Shown here: piece by piece, positions 1-9,315 of the stretch
Position numbering within the stretch: position 1 is the stretch's first letter
Layout of the letters: each line of letters opens with the position of its first letter
Assembly (NCBI GenBank): GCA_015067145.1
Contig: SVNA01000003.1
Coordinates: 102,614-166,613, forward strand
DNA: 64,000 nt
Direction: 5' to 3'
DNA from: Oscillospiraceae bacterium
Lineage (GTDB): Bacteria; Bacillota; Clostridia; Oscillospirales; Ruminococcaceae
Translations under genes and position numbers: made by a program
Notes under the pieces: model-generated
What the model was told of the DNA's origin: nothing
The model's input: the letters and a program-made list of their open reading frames with translations, nothing else
Database searches by the model: none

Positions 1-1734
1 CTGCTTGTATCCAGCTGTTTTCTTTTTGTTTCCTGTTTCGGCATCATCTATGCCACAACAGGTATGTATGACAGTCTGTGGCGTTATGCTGAAATTGTGG
101 AAATTTTCAAATGCTGTCTGTCATCTTTGGTTGCGACTGTTATATTTGTTGTGATGACCCTTGTTCTTTTCCAGGAGCGTCGTATTCCGCTTAGTGTATA
201 TGGTCTGTCGGCGATGTTCGCAACAACATTCACTTTGTATATCCGTCTGGTATACCGTATGTACAGAAATACAAGAATAAACCGCATGGGCAAAAAGCGT
301 CGCAGGGTTCTGGTTGTAGGTGCAGGGGATGCGGCAAGCACACTGCTCCACGAAATCAACAAAAACCCTACAAAAGAGATGAACGTTATCTGTGCTGTTG
401 ACGATGATAAAAACAAAGTTGGCAGAAACCTGCTTGGTGTTCATGTTATGGGCACAACAGATGATATTCCAACACTTGTACAGCAGTGTCAGATTGAAAC
501 TATACTTATAGCTATTCCGACACTGGACGGCAAAAACAAAAAACGCATTCTGGATATATGTGCATCCACAAGCTGTAATATCCGTATGCTTCCTGACATT
601 GTAAAAATCATCAAGGATGATGAGGATATGCTCTCCCGCGTTACCGATGTAAAGGTGGAAGACCTGCTTGGCCGTGAACCTATTATCCTTGCAGAAGAGG
701 CATACCAGTCCATCAGGGACAAGGTTATTATGGTAACAGGCGGCGGCGGCTCCATCGGCAGCGAGCTGTGCCGTCAGATTGCGGGATTCAAGCCTAAAAA
801 GCTGATTGTTGTGGATATTTACGAAAACAGTGCATATTCTATTCAGCAGGAGCTCAAACGCAAATACGGTAAAAAACTTGACCTTGACGTGAGAATTGCC
901 TCTGTGCGTGATACAAAGAAGATTGACGATCTGTTCAATGAACTCAGACCTCAGGTCGTTTTCCATGCAGCGGCTCACAAGCATGTTCCTCTCATGGAAG
1001 ATTCCCCGGAAGAGGCGGTTAAAAACAACGTGTTCGGCACATACAACTGTGCACTCTGTGCAGAAAAATATAATGTTGAGAAATTTGTCCTCATCTCTAC
1101 AGACAAGGCAGTTAATCCGACAAACGTTATGGGTGCAACAAAGCGTATCTGCGAGATGATTATACAGAATATCGCAGAAAATACCGAAGGCACAACCACA
1201 TTTGCAGCTGTTCGTTTCGGCAATGTTCTCGGCTCCAACGGTTCTGTAATTCCATTGTTCAAGGAACAGCTGGCAGAGGGTGGTCCGCTCACTGTTACAG
1301 ACAAGGAGATTATTCGCTACTTTATGACAATTCCAGAAGCTGTTTCTCTTGTGCTGGAAGCGGGAGCTATCAGCAAAAAGAGCGGTGAGATATTTGTTCT
1401 CGATATGGGCGAGCCGGTTAAGATTGTTACTCTGGCAGAAAACCTCATCAAGATGGCAGGTCTTATTCCATACAAAGATATTGATATAGTGTTCACAGGT
1501 CTTCGTCCTGGTGAAAAACTGTACGAAGAACTGCTTATGGACGAAGAAGGCCTGCAGAAAACCGATAACAACAAAATCTTTATCGGTGCACCGCTAAAGA
1601 TGGATGCTTCCAGATTCTTCAGTGACCTGCTTGAACTCAAGGCAGCAGCATATGAAAATGACAGGGAAAAGCTTATGGTTAAAATCAAAGCAATGGTTCC
1701 TACCTTTAACCATGTAGTTATTGATTATCAGTAA
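1..1734 (+). CDS. Nucleotide-sugar 4,6-dehydratase, CapD/PglF/FlaA1-like membrane type (5' truncated)
   Basis: The reading frame is open from base 1 with no stop, so the gene starts upstream of the window. The encoded part begins within hydrophobic N-terminal segments (roughly the first 85 residues), followed by a Rossmann-type sensor domain (VLVVGAGD) and then the short-chain dehydrogenase domain with the NAD-binding loop TGGGGSIGSE and the family signature STDKAVNPTNVMGATK. Large PglF/CapD proteins have this architecture and turn UDP-GlcNAc into a 4-keto-6-deoxy sugar at the inner face of the membrane for capsule, exopolysaccharide or glycan synthesis. The sugar-phosphate transferase 15 bp downstream fits the same pathway. 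The exact product sugar cannot be read from the sequence. Confidence 0.93.
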   Translation: MLVSSCFLFVSCFGIIYATTGMYDSLWRYAEIVEIFKCCLSSLVATVIFVVMTLVLFQERRIPLSVYGLSAMFATTFTLYIRLVYRMYRNTRINRMGKKRRRVLVVGAGDAASTLLHEINKNPTKEMNVICAVDDDKNKVGRNLLGVHVMGTTDDIPTLVQQCQIETILIAIPTLDGKNKKRILDICASTSCNIRMLPDIVKIIKDDEDMLSRVTDVKVEDLLGREPIILAEEAYQSIRDKVIMVTGGGGSIGSELCRQIAGFKPKKLIVVDIYENSAYSIQQELKRKYGKKLDLDVRIASVRDTKKIDDLFNELRPQVVFHAAAHKHVPLMEDSPEEAVKNNVFGTYNCALCAEKYNVEKFVLISTDKAVNPTNVMGATKRICEMIIQNIAENTEGTTTFAAVRFGNVLGSNGSVIPLFKEQLAEGGPLTVTDKEIIRYFMTIPEAVSLVLEAGAISKKSGEIFVLDMGEPVKIVTLAENLIKMAGLIPYKDIDIVFTGLRPGEKLYEELLMDEEGLQKTDNNKIFIGAPLKMDASRFFSDLLELKAAAYENDREKLMVKIKAMVPTFNHVVIDYQ

Positions 1735-1749
1735 TAAACGGAGATTTTT

Positions 1750-2343
1750 ATGTATAAGTATATAAAACGTCTTATTGATATAGTTTTGTCCCTCGGGGCA
1801 ATAGTTGTGCTTTCACCTGTGCTTCTGGTGCTGGCAGTGCTTATCAAGATGGACTCCAAAGGGCCTGTGCTGTTTAAACAGAAAAGGGTGGGCAAAGATA
1901 AAACCCATTTTGAAATACTTAAGTTCCGTACTATGTATGCAGATGTACCAAAGGATGTTCCTACACACCTTCTTGCAGACCCTGCAAGCAAGATTACAAA
2001 AATCGGAAGATTTCTCAGAAAATCCAGCCTTGACGAACTGCCGCAGATTTTCAATATATTCAAAGGTGAAATGAGCATTATCGGACCACGGCCTGCATTG
2101 TGGAATCAGTTTGACCTTATTGAAGAACGGGATAAATATGGTGCGAATGATGTGCGTCCGGGCCTTACAGGTTTAGCTCAGGTTATGGGCAGGGACGAAC
2201 TTCCTATCGATGTAAAGGCAAAATATGATGGGGACTATGTAAAAGATATTACATTTGCAAAGGATGTAAAAATCTTCTTCCGAACAATCTTCAGTGTTGC
2301 CAGTGCAGACGGTATACAGGAAGGCAAACAGGAAGGCAGATAA
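1750..2343 (+). CDS. Undecaprenyl-phosphate sugar-phosphate transferase (PglC-like)
   Basis: This 197-residue protein is a small monotopic phosphoglycosyl transferase of the bacterial sugar transferase family. It has one N-terminal hydrophobic helix (residues about 8-30), the KFRTM motif, the catalytic Asp-Glu pair in SSLDELPQ, and the downstream IIGPRP and RPGLTGLAQ motifs. The family moves a sugar-1-phosphate from UDP-sugar to the lipid carrier, the first membrane step of glycan assembly. The length matches the minimal PglC class rather than the long WbaP/WcaJ class. It starts 15 bp after the dehydratase, behind the sequence cggagat, and is followed by a strong terminator, so it is the last gene of the locus. 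Confidence 0.93.
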   Translation: MYKYIKRLIDIVLSLGAIVVLSPVLLVLAVLIKMDSKGPVLFKQKRVGKDKTHFEILKFRTMYADVPKDVPTHLLADPASKITKIGRFLRKSSLDELPQIFNIFKGEMSIIGPRPALWNQFDLIEERDKYGANDVRPGLTGLAQVMGRDELPIDVKAKYDGDYVKDITFAKDVKIFFRTIFSVASADGIQEGKQEGR

Positions 2344-2354
2344 AAAAGCAAATT

Positions 2355-2395
2355 AAAAGCAATTCTGACTCGGTAAAAGACTCAGAATTGCTTTT
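2355..2395 (+). terminator. Terminator of the polysaccharide operon
   Basis: A 17-bp stem with one mismatch (aaaagcaattctg paired with cagaattgctttt) and a short loop is followed by a T-rich tract to 2400. Confidence 0.85.
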
Positions 2396-2458
2396 CTTTT
2401 AAAGTTATGCAGAAACTGCACAAAAGTCATCAGTTCTGATACGGAAATACATTAGAAA

Positions 2459-2572
2459 TTATTTTCTGTTCTGATTTTTGTTCTGGTTTTTCTGGTTCTG
2501 CTCGTTCTGCTGATTCTGCTGTTCGTTTCTGTTCTGGTTTTTGTTTTCATTCTGGTTTTTGTTTTTGTTCAT
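2459..2572 (-). CDS. 37-residue Asn/Gln/Lys-only small protein, candidate spore protein
   Basis: A short ATG reading frame, below usual gene-caller limits, lies between convergent and divergent transcripts. The 37 residues contain 15 Asn, 10 Gln, 6 Lys, 3 Glu and 2 Arg plus the initiator Met and no other amino acid; Asn occupies almost every second position. It has a good ribosome binding site (ggaaaggag, about 10 nt before ATG) and a promoter-like element at 2598-2627 resembling the forespore sigma-G consensus. No family is recognised. The composition recalls Gln/Asn-rich gamma-type small acid-soluble spore proteins, but no SASP protease site or repeat is present. A structural or storage role in spores is inference. 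Confidence 0.68.
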   Translation of the reverse strand: MNKNKNQNENKNQNRNEQQNQQNEQNQKNQNKNQNRK

Positions 2573-2597
2573 AGTATAAACACTCCTTTCCTGTTGT

Positions 2598-2627
2598 TAG
2601 TATAAACCACAATGCAAAAAATATTCA
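2598..2627 (-). promoter_or_regulatory. Sigma-G-like promoter of the small Asn/Gln/Lys gene
   Basis: On the minus strand TGAATA is separated by exactly 17 bp from TATACTA. The published sigma-G pattern is close to TGAATA-N17/18-CATACTA, so one position differs. The predicted RNA start lies about 19 nt before the ATG. A vegetative reading would need a TTGACA-like -35, which is absent. Confidence 0.5.
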
Positions 2628-2645
2628 TTATTTGCATATAAATGT

Positions 2646-2674
2646 TTGCCATTTGAAAAAAAGTGTGGTAATAT
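2646..2674 (+). promoter_or_regulatory. SigA-type promoter of yebC
   Basis: TTGCCA, 17-bp spacer, TAATAT, with a TGG extended -10 element. It lies 74 bp before the yebC start. Confidence 0.65.
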
Positions 2675-2747
2675 ATAAGTTGGCATATAGCTGTATAAGC
2701 TATTAATAAAATATGTATTAAAATTAATAATATAGGAGATACTCAAA

Positions 2748-3491
2748 ATGTCAGGACATTCCAAGTGGAGTACAATCAAAAGAAAAAAAGGTGCTAACGA
2801 CGCTGCAAGAGCAAAAGTATTTACAAAACTTGCAAGAGAAATTGCAGTTGCAGTAAAAGAGGGTGGCACAGACCCTAACAACAACTCCCGTCTTCGCGAC
2901 CTGCTCGCAAAAGGCCGTGCTGCAAACGTGCCACAGGATAACCTTATGCGTGCAATCAAAAAGGCAGAAGGCGACGACAAAACAAACTACGAAAGCATCG
3001 TATACGAAGGCTACGGTCACAGCGGTATCGCAGTTATCGTAGAATGTCTTTCCGACAACAGAAACAGAACAGCTTCCAACGTTCGCCACTATTTTGATAA
3101 ATTCGGCGGCAACCTTGGTACAAGCGGCTGCGTTTCCTTTATGTTCGAAGATAAAGGTATCATCGTATGCGAAGAAGAAAATGTTGACGAAGAAAAAGCT
3201 CTCGAAGCTTGCATGGAAGCAGGTGCAAATGACGTTTCCTTTGAAGACGAAGGCGTAATCGAATTCGAAACAGACCCATCCCAGGTTGGCAACGTTGCAA
3301 CAGCTCTCAGAGAAATGGGTTACAACGTAACAAGTGCAGAAGCAAGCAAAGTGCCAAACAACTACACAAAAGTGGAAGATGAAGAAGCACTCAGAAAACT
3401 TGCTCTCTTCTTTGACGCTCTCGACGAAGACGACGACGTTCAGAATGTTTGGAACAACCTCGAAAACACAGAGGATTTGCCCGAACTTTAA
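2748..3491 (+). CDS. yebC: YebC/PmpR family protein
   Basis: The 247-residue protein begins with the hallmark SGHSKWSTIKRKK and contains the family blocks GGTDPNNNSRLR and YEGYGHSG. YebC-family proteins are DNA-binding regulators in some bacteria and, in recent work on the family, help translation past difficult motifs such as polyproline. The acidic C-terminal half and full length are normal. The start is supported by taggaga upstream. The gene is monocistronic, with its own promoter and terminator. Its codon use (many AAC, GAC and GAA codons) looks like that of a well expressed gene. Confidence 0.95.
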   Translation: MSGHSKWSTIKRKKGANDAARAKVFTKLAREIAVAVKEGGTDPNNNSRLRDLLAKGRAANVPQDNLMRAIKKAEGDDKTNYESIVYEGYGHSGIAVIVECLSDNRNRTASNVRHYFDKFGGNLGTSGCVSFMFEDKGIIVCEEENVDEEKALEACMEAGANDVSFEDEGVIEFETDPSQVGNVATALREMGYNVTSAEASKVPNNYTKVEDEEALRKLALFFDALDEDDDVQNVWNNLENTEDLPEL

Positions 3492-3503
3492 TATAGGTTT
3501 ATT

Positions 3504-3543
3504 AAACCGCTGTTTACACCTATGGTGTTAACAGCGGTTTTTT
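3504..3543 (+). terminator. Terminator after yebC
   Basis: A 17-bp stem (aaaccgctgtt with aacagcggttt, one mismatch) ends in a run of T. Confidence 0.9.
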
Positions 3544-3675
3544 GCTGTGCAATTCCGGAAAGCTGCCGTATTAAATGTGATGTTTTCCGTGTGGAACACA
3601 CCGGGTTGCATGTGTTTTGTATCAGCAGTGGTTAACGGGCAAACAAGCAGATATAAACAATAGTTAAACTGTGAT

Positions 3676-4629
3676 TTGGCTTATAAAGTAGGGGCATTAA
3701 TGTACTGCCCGGGAAATACAGAATCTGACATAGTAAAGGCGTTGATAAATGAAACCTACCCTGTGCCATTTTCCATGGCGTTTTGTCTGGAAGATACAGT
3801 TAAGGAGGATAAGGTTGAAGAAGCAGAAGAAAACGTATCTGATATTTTAAAAAAGATTCAGGCAGCAAAAAAAGAATATAAGTTTTTCATGCCTTTGATT
3901 TTTGTCAGAGTGCGTTCCACGGAACAACTGAAAAAACTGGTAAAAAAATATGACTGTTTCAAAGATGTTCTGACGGGATTTATTCTGCCTAAATTTTTTA
4001 TTGATAACTGTGATGAATATATTGAAATAATAAAAGAAAACCGTACTTATGGTGATGATGATTTCAGATATATGCCTATATTTGAATCAGATAAAATGGT
4101 CAATATTCTCACAAGGGGCCAGCATCTGATGACAGTGAAGGAAAAACTTGATCAGATAAAAGAAGTAGTTTTGAATATCCGCGTGGGAGGAAATGACCTG
4201 TCGCATGCCTTTGGATTGAGAAGACCTGTGGAAAAAACAATATATGATGTTAAACCGGTGGAAAGAATCCTTACAGATGTAGTAAGTGTTTTTTCTATGG
4301 AATATGTTGTTTCAGGCCCGGTCTGGGAATATTATTCGGGCGAAGGATGGCAGGAGGGGATGGAAAGAGAAATGCAGCTGGATTTAATCAGCGGCTTTAT
4401 AGGAAAAACCGTTATCCATCCTAATCAGATCAAGGTAGTTAACGATATGCTCAAGGTAGAAAAAGAAGATTTTGAGGATGCAAAGCAGATTTTGGGCTGG
4501 GACGATGATAGCAGCAAACTTGTATCAGCCAGCAGCACTTCCTCCAGAATGAATGAATATAATACACATTTCAACTGGGCAAAGAAGATATTGACACTTG
4601 GCAATATTTATGGGATAAAAAACAGCTAA
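3676..4629 (+). CDS. HpcH/HpaI/CitE-like C-C bond lyase of the Ter biosynthetic module
   Basis: The protein resembles the TIM-barrel HpcH/citrate-lyase-beta-like enzymes found in Ter gene clusters: GALMYCPG at the N-terminus, the acidic metal-binding segment CLEDTVKED, a basic VRVRST strand and a second acidic site MPIFES. Family members cleave or form C-C bonds with a Mg2+-bound enolate; the substrate here is unknown. Comparative genomics of Ter systems links this lyase with the PRTase, StiP/PELOTA and HAD proteins, all of which occur 9 to 12 kb downstream on the same strand, as a pathway to a nucleoside-like metabolite. The start is uncertain: TTG at 3676 keeps the conserved N-terminus but lacks a Shine-Dalgarno site, while ATG at 3700 has aggggc six bases before it. 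An in-frame stop at 3661 rules out a longer form. Confidence 0.85.
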   Translation: MAYKVGALMYCPGNTESDIVKALINETYPVPFSMAFCLEDTVKEDKVEEAEENVSDILKKIQAAKKEYKFFMPLIFVRVRSTEQLKKLVKKYDCFKDVLTGFILPKFFIDNCDEYIEIIKENRTYGDDDFRYMPIFESDKMVNILTRGQHLMTVKEKLDQIKEVVLNIRVGGNDLSHAFGLRRPVEKTIYDVKPVERILTDVVSVFSMEYVVSGPVWEYYSGEGWQEGMEREMQLDLISGFIGKTVIHPNQIKVVNDMLKVEKEDFEDAKQILGWDDDSSKLVSASSTSSRMNEYNTHFNWAKKILTLGNIYGIKNS

Positions 4630-4667
4630 AAGAAATAAATTTTTATTTGATAAAGCGAGGAGCAATA

Positions 4668-6932
4668 ATGTTTTACAGAGAAAAAATAAATAATTTTGAT
4701 TCTTTCTTTCTAAAGCTATCCTCAAGACCAAACAATGCGGTGTTTTTCTGCAGATTAACAGGATACTCACAAGAAATACACCGTTTTATAAGAGAATATT
4801 ATACAGCGGCCAGACAAAATGGCGTAATAATTGATGGCAGAATACCTAATCCGGATCAGAGACAGCTGGAATATTTTTCCGAAATGATCGGAAACGAATT
4901 TCAGAACGACAGAAACTTTCTGGATGTTAAAATGAGCAGATGGCTCCCGAGAGCGACAGCTGAACAGAGAAAACTTATTGTTGACGGCATATATTCCATG
5001 CTTCAGGACATGAAGAATGAAGGAAAAAACGACAATATGTTGCGTAATGCTTACATAAAATATATGTGTTGGCTGTATTATAAGTTCGAAAGAATAGTAA
5101 ATAAATTAGGGACAGAAGATATCCCGAAAATACTGTATAACGGAGAAATCAGTAACTACGAACTGCAGTTTATGTCAATTCTCTCCAAGGCGGGTACAGA
5201 TATACTTCTTTTGGAATACAATGGCGACAGCAATTATCTTAAACACGATCCTCAGTCAAGATATTCACAGCTTTACACTGTAAACAATCAGACAAATTTC
5301 CCGGAAAATTTCAATTATAAAAGTATTCAGGAAGAAATTGTAAAAGAGACAAACAGACGCAATGTATATGGTCCTTTACCGGCTCTGAGTGCAGCAACGA
5401 ATGTGTGGATGAATAAATCTGACGTAAAGGAAATACTCAGGGCAGCAAACAGCCGTGGTGAACGACAGGACGTTTATTACAACAGTTTTATAGCACAGTA
5501 CGGTGTTGAAGATAAGCTGACATTTACAAGCGAACTTATGGATCTGTACAGCAGCCTTAAGGCAGACAAAAGGAAAATATGTGTCATCAACGGCACAATA
5601 CCAAATCCTACACCGGAAGAGATTGCTCAGATATCAAGAAAACAATATTCTACAGCAGAGCAGATGGCCGGTGATCTGGCTAAAAATATCAATTATTCTT
5701 CCAATATGGAACTTCAGAAAATAATGATGAAGAGTTTTATTGATGTCATATTTGAAGAAGAAAATGGTATAAGCATAAATAAACTGCTCAACAGGGCCAT
5801 CTATCTCCTTTGCTGGCTTAAAAGATATCAGAAAGAGTTGTTTGTAAACTGGAGATATCCTGAGACTCCTGTATGTATTTTTTTTGCAGGCTGCCATACC
5901 GAAGCGGAGGCTATGTTTGTAAAGTTCATCTCACGATTGCCTGTGGATGTAGTTCTGTACTTTCCGAACCTTAATGAAGGAAATGCTTTTAAACCGGATA
6001 ATGCAGTAACTGTGAAATATGAATTGTCAATGCCGATAAATCAGTTCCCTGCTGGTGACGGACGCACGGTGGTTTCTACAGTAGCATATCAGGCAGAAAG
6101 AGAACTGGATAGTCTTATGTACCAGAATACCGGTATATACCGCAATCAGCAATATAAAAAAGCGGAAGTTGTGGTGCTGCAGACAATGTATGAAGAGACA
6201 TCCATATTATGGCAACAGGAACTTAAATACAGACAAAATTTCAGTGTGGCAAATGATGTGGTTGTTATACCGGCTATTTATGAAAAAGTATGCGGTGTAA
6301 AAAACGGAGATGTGCAGCAGTACTGGCGGGATATAAAAAAACTCATTACAAAAGATACTATTGTGGTGAAAAACATTCCTTGGCACACATCAACAGACTA
6401 TAACCCTATCAAAAGTCAGGCGACGCTGTTTTTGCACAACAAAAAATTGCAGCGTGGTAAAATAAAAGCACACAGAGACTATAAATATGGAATCCTCAGA
6501 GAAGAAATGCAGGAGCATATATTCGATAAAATCCAGTATTTGCTGGATAACGAAATAATTTCGGGGACATACAGAAATGGCACCGAATATACAGTTATAG
6601 CTACAGCATTGAACCTTGAACAATCTATAGTCAGAATGATTCAGAAATTTGATTTTACAAAAACTAATCCCAAATTGCTGATTGTCAACACCAAGGAGCA
6701 GATTTTATCCCTTGAAGATACAATAATAGTGGCACTGCTTAATCAGATTGGTTTTGATATTACGATATTTGTTCCTACAGGTTATCAGTGTGTGGAAAAA
6801 TATTTTAACAGATGTTATATCAATGAGCATAACATTGGTGAATATGTATATGACCTTTCGGTTCCTGACTTTAATATGGTTAGTGAATCAGGAGGCAGTT
6901 CAATAAGAAAGTTTTTTGGAAGGAGTACATAA
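4668..6932 (+). CDS. yceG: YceG-family protein of the Ter/Yce stress module
   Basis: The 754-residue protein is similar in length and sequence style to Bacillus subtilis YceG, which is always found beside TelA and TerD genes. It has repeated blocks of the type V(I)NGxIPNPxxxE (near residues 45 and 315) and a CWLKRYQ-like helix, with no transmembrane segment and no recognised catalytic motif. Its biochemical role is unknown. ATG at 4668 is preferred over the upstream TTG at 4647 because gcgaggagc lies directly before it. TelA follows after 3 bp, so the two are translationally linked, consistent with a complex. The name rests on family resemblance plus context. Confidence 0.82.
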   Translation: MFYREKINNFDSFFLKLSSRPNNAVFFCRLTGYSQEIHRFIREYYTAARQNGVIIDGRIPNPDQRQLEYFSEMIGNEFQNDRNFLDVKMSRWLPRATAEQRKLIVDGIYSMLQDMKNEGKNDNMLRNAYIKYMCWLYYKFERIVNKLGTEDIPKILYNGEISNYELQFMSILSKAGTDILLLEYNGDSNYLKHDPQSRYSQLYTVNNQTNFPENFNYKSIQEEIVKETNRRNVYGPLPALSAATNVWMNKSDVKEILRAANSRGERQDVYYNSFIAQYGVEDKLTFTSELMDLYSSLKADKRKICVINGTIPNPTPEEIAQISRKQYSTAEQMAGDLAKNINYSSNMELQKIMMKSFIDVIFEEENGISINKLLNRAIYLLCWLKRYQKELFVNWRYPETPVCIFFAGCHTEAEAMFVKFISRLPVDVVLYFPNLNEGNAFKPDNAVTVKYELSMPINQFPAGDGRTVVSTVAYQAERELDSLMYQNTGIYRNQQYKKAEVVVLQTMYEETSILWQQELKYRQNFSVANDVVVIPAIYEKVCGVKNGDVQQYWRDIKKLITKDTIVVKNIPWHTSTDYNPIKSQATLFLHNKKLQRGKIKAHRDYKYGILREEMQEHIFDKIQYLLDNEIISGTYRNGTEYTVIATALNLEQSIVRMIQKFDFTKTNPKLLIVNTKEQILSLEDTIIVALLNQIGFDITIFVPTGYQCVEKYFNRCYINEHNIGEYVYDLSVPDFNMVSESGGSSIRKFFGRST

Positions 6933-6935
6933 ATT

Positions 6936-8081
6936 ATGGCATTAAATTTGAACAGACCTGCTGTTAATATGCAGCCACAGGGTATGCAGCAACAGTATAA
7001 TCAGGAAGAAAACTATCAGCAGTATGATATAACTGCTGACAGAGCATCTATGAACAAAAGTATGACAGGATCTCCGGAAATCGATGCTATTGCAAGCCAA
7101 ATCGAAGTTTACAATCTGGAAAGTATTGTTACATTTGGTGCAGGAGCAGCAGAAGAAATATCCAGATGTTCAGATGTTGTTCTCAACAGCATGAACCTCT
7201 CACAGCTTGATGGTTCAAGCGAAATGCTGTCTGTGTTGGCAAAAATTATGGATAAATTTGATATAGAAGAGATCAAGGACAATCCTGGCCTCTTCGGAAA
7301 ACTTTTTGGCAATCTCAGAAAGCAGCTTGATAAAATTCTCGCTAAATATCATACAATGGGCGAAGAAGTTGATAAAATTTATGTTCAGCTAAAACAGTAT
7401 GAAACAGAAATCAAACAGTCAAACAGGAAACTGGAAGATATGTTCCAGGCAAACGTATCTTATTATCATGAACTTGTAAAATATATTCTTGCAGGTGAAC
7501 AGGGATGCAGAGAACTGGAAGATTATATTGCACAGCGTACAAATGATATGCAGATGACAGGTGATAATTCTATCCAGTTTGAAATCACAACACTTAATCA
7601 GGCACTTATGATGCTTGAGCAGAGAACACAGGATCTCCGAACAGCAGAAAATGTTGCTATGCAGGCAATTCCGATGATTAAAACAATGCAGTTCAGCAAC
7701 ATGAACCTCGTAAGAAAAATCAATTCTGCATTTATTATCACTCTTCCGGTATTTAAGCAGGCTCTTACACAGGCTATCATGCTTAAACGACAGAGAATCC
7801 AGGCAGAAGCTATGTCTGCACTTGATGCAAAAACAAACGAAATGCTTATAAGAAATGCTCAGAATACTGTTGAACAGGCAAAACTTACAGCTCAGCTTGC
7901 TTCAGGCAGCTCTATCAAGACAGAAACTTTGGAAAAAACATGGCAGACCATTGTTAAAGGTATTGATGAAACAAAAGCTATTCAGGACAACGCACGCAAA
8001 CAGAGAATTGAGGACCAGAAACGTCTTGAAGCTATTAAAGAAGACTTTAACAAGAGATATAGTATGCCTGGTAAAAAATAA
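6936..8081 (+). CDS. telA: TelA-family toxic anion resistance protein
   Basis: This 381-residue protein matches the TelA/KlaA (YceH) family: a mostly helical, coiled-coil soluble protein with the segments [19 protein letters not shown], [15 protein letters not shown] and [15 protein letters not shown]. The family was named for tellurite resistance but its molecular function is unsettled; it accompanies TerD proteins in stress modules at the membrane or DNA. The first 45 residues are Gln/Asn/Tyr-rich and probably disordered. A ggaaggag site precedes ATG. Only 3 bp separate it from yceG and 26 bp from the first terD, so all are one operon. Confidence 0.92.
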   Translation: MALNLNRPAVNMQPQGMQQQYNQEENYQQYDITADRASMNKSMTGSPEIDAIASQIEVYNLESIVTFGAGAAEEISRCSDVVLNSMNLSQLDGSSEMLSVLAKIMDKFDIEEIKDNPGLFGKLFGNLRKQLDKILAKYHTMGEEVDKIYVQLKQYETEIKQSNRKLEDMFQANVSYYHELVKYILAGEQGCRELEDYIAQRTNDMQMTGDNSIQFEITTLNQALMMLEQRTQDLRTAENVAMQAIPMIKTMQFSNMNLVRKINSAFIITLPVFKQALTQAIMLKRQRIQAEAMSALDAKTNEMLIRNAQNTVEQAKLTAQLASGSSIKTETLEKTWQTIVKGIDETKAIQDNARKQRIEDQKRLEAIKEDFNKRYSMPGKK

Positions 8082-8107
8082 TTTCGATTTGCAGAAAGGG
8101 GAATATT

Positions 8108-8689
8108 ATGGCAATTAATTTGACAAAAGGACAGAAAGTTGATTTGACCAAAGGTAATGCAGGTCTTACAAAAATTATTGTAGGTCTGGGATGGGATGTT
8201 AATGCCTTTGATTCCGGTGCAGCATTTGACCTTGATGCAGCAGCATTTATGCTTGGTGCCAACGGCAAATGTCCAACAGAAAAAGAATTTATTTTCTATG
8301 GTAATCTTTCTCATACAAGCGAGGCGGTTAAACATCTTGGTGATAACCTTACAGGCGATGGTGACGGTGACGATGAACAGATTACAATCGATCTCACAAA
8401 AATTCCTGCCAATATTGAAAGAATAGCATTTACTGTTACAATTTACGATGCAGAGGGAAGACGCCAGAATTTTGGTCAGGTTTCTAACTCGTTCATACAT
8501 GTTGCAGATATGGTGACTGGTACAGACCTTATCAGATATGATCTCGGAGAAGATTTCTCCATTGAAACAGCAATAGTTGTTGCAGAACTTTATAAACATA
8601 ACGGCGAATGGAAATTCAATGCAATAGGCAGCGGATTCCAGGGTGGACTTGCAGCGTTATGTGGCCATTATGGTATAGATGTAGCATAA
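8108..8689 (+). CDS. terD: TerD-family Ca2+-binding stress protein, copy 1
   Basis: A canonical 193-residue TerD protein: N-terminal [18 protein letters not shown], the DLDAAAF metal site, [28 protein letters not shown] and the C-terminal [16 protein letters not shown]. In the TerD fold the acidic residues of DLD and GDGDDE bind two Ca2+ ions. The family responds to oxidative, metal and phage stress. It is followed by a paralogue 12 bp downstream, about two thirds identical by eye, so this pair arose by tandem duplication. A gaaaggggaat site precedes the ATG. Confidence 0.96.
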   Translation: MAINLTKGQKVDLTKGNAGLTKIIVGLGWDVNAFDSGAAFDLDAAAFMLGANGKCPTEKEFIFYGNLSHTSEAVKHLGDNLTGDGDGDDEQITIDLTKIPANIERIAFTVTIYDAEGRRQNFGQVSNSFIHVADMVTGTDLIRYDLGEDFSIETAIVVAELYKHNGEWKFNAIGSGFQGGLAALCGHYGIDVA

Positions 8690-8701
8690 GGAGGAAAAAA
8701 T

Positions 8702-9283
8702 ATGCCAGTATGTCTCACAAAAGGACAAAAAGTTGATATTACAAAAAATAATCCTGGTCTGTCAAAACTGGTTGTAGGTCTTGGATGGGATGTTAATTCA
8801 TTTGATACAGGTGGAGATTTTGACCTTGATACAGCAGCGTTTCTGCTTGGTGCCAACGGAAAAGTGCCTTCATCTGATGATTTTGTTTTCTTTGGCAACC
8901 TCAGACATTCATCCGGAGCAGTAGAACACCTTGGTGATAACCTGACAGGTGCAGGCGACGGTGATGACGAACAGATAAAAATTGATATATCCCGTGTGCC
9001 GGGAAATATTGAACGCATCGTATTTACAGTTACTATATATGAAAGCGAAGCACGCAGACAGAATTTTGGCCAGGTGAACAATGCTTTTATCAGAATATAT
9101 GATGAAGTGAAAGGCGAAGAGCTTATCCGTTATGACTTGGGAGAGGATTTCTCTATAGAAACTGCAGCAGTGTTTGGCGAACTTTACAAACATAATGGTG
9201 AATGGAAATTCAATGCAATAGGCAGCGGCTATCAGGGTGGTCTTGCAGCTCTGTGTGCAAACTACGGTGTTGAAGTTGGCTGA
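8702..9283 (+). CDS. terD: TerD-family Ca2+-binding stress protein, copy 2
   Basis: A second full-length 193-residue TerD protein with all family motifs: [57 protein letters not shown] and [16 protein letters not shown]. The acidic Ca2+ ligands are all kept. It starts 12 bp after copy 1 behind aaggagg. Retention of both near-identical copies plus a divergent third suggests they form mixed assemblies or have different Ca2+ affinities, which is inference. Confidence 0.96.
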   Translation: MPVCLTKGQKVDITKNNPGLSKLVVGLGWDVNSFDTGGDFDLDTAAFLLGANGKVPSSDDFVFFGNLRHSSGAVEHLGDNLTGAGDGDDEQIKIDISRVPGNIERIVFTVTIYESEARRQNFGQVNNAFIRIYDEVKGEELIRYDLGEDFSIETAAVFGELYKHNGEWKFNAIGSGYQGGLAALCANYGVEVG

Positions 9284-9315
9284 TAAAATTTAAATAGGAA
9301 AAAGGAGATTATATT

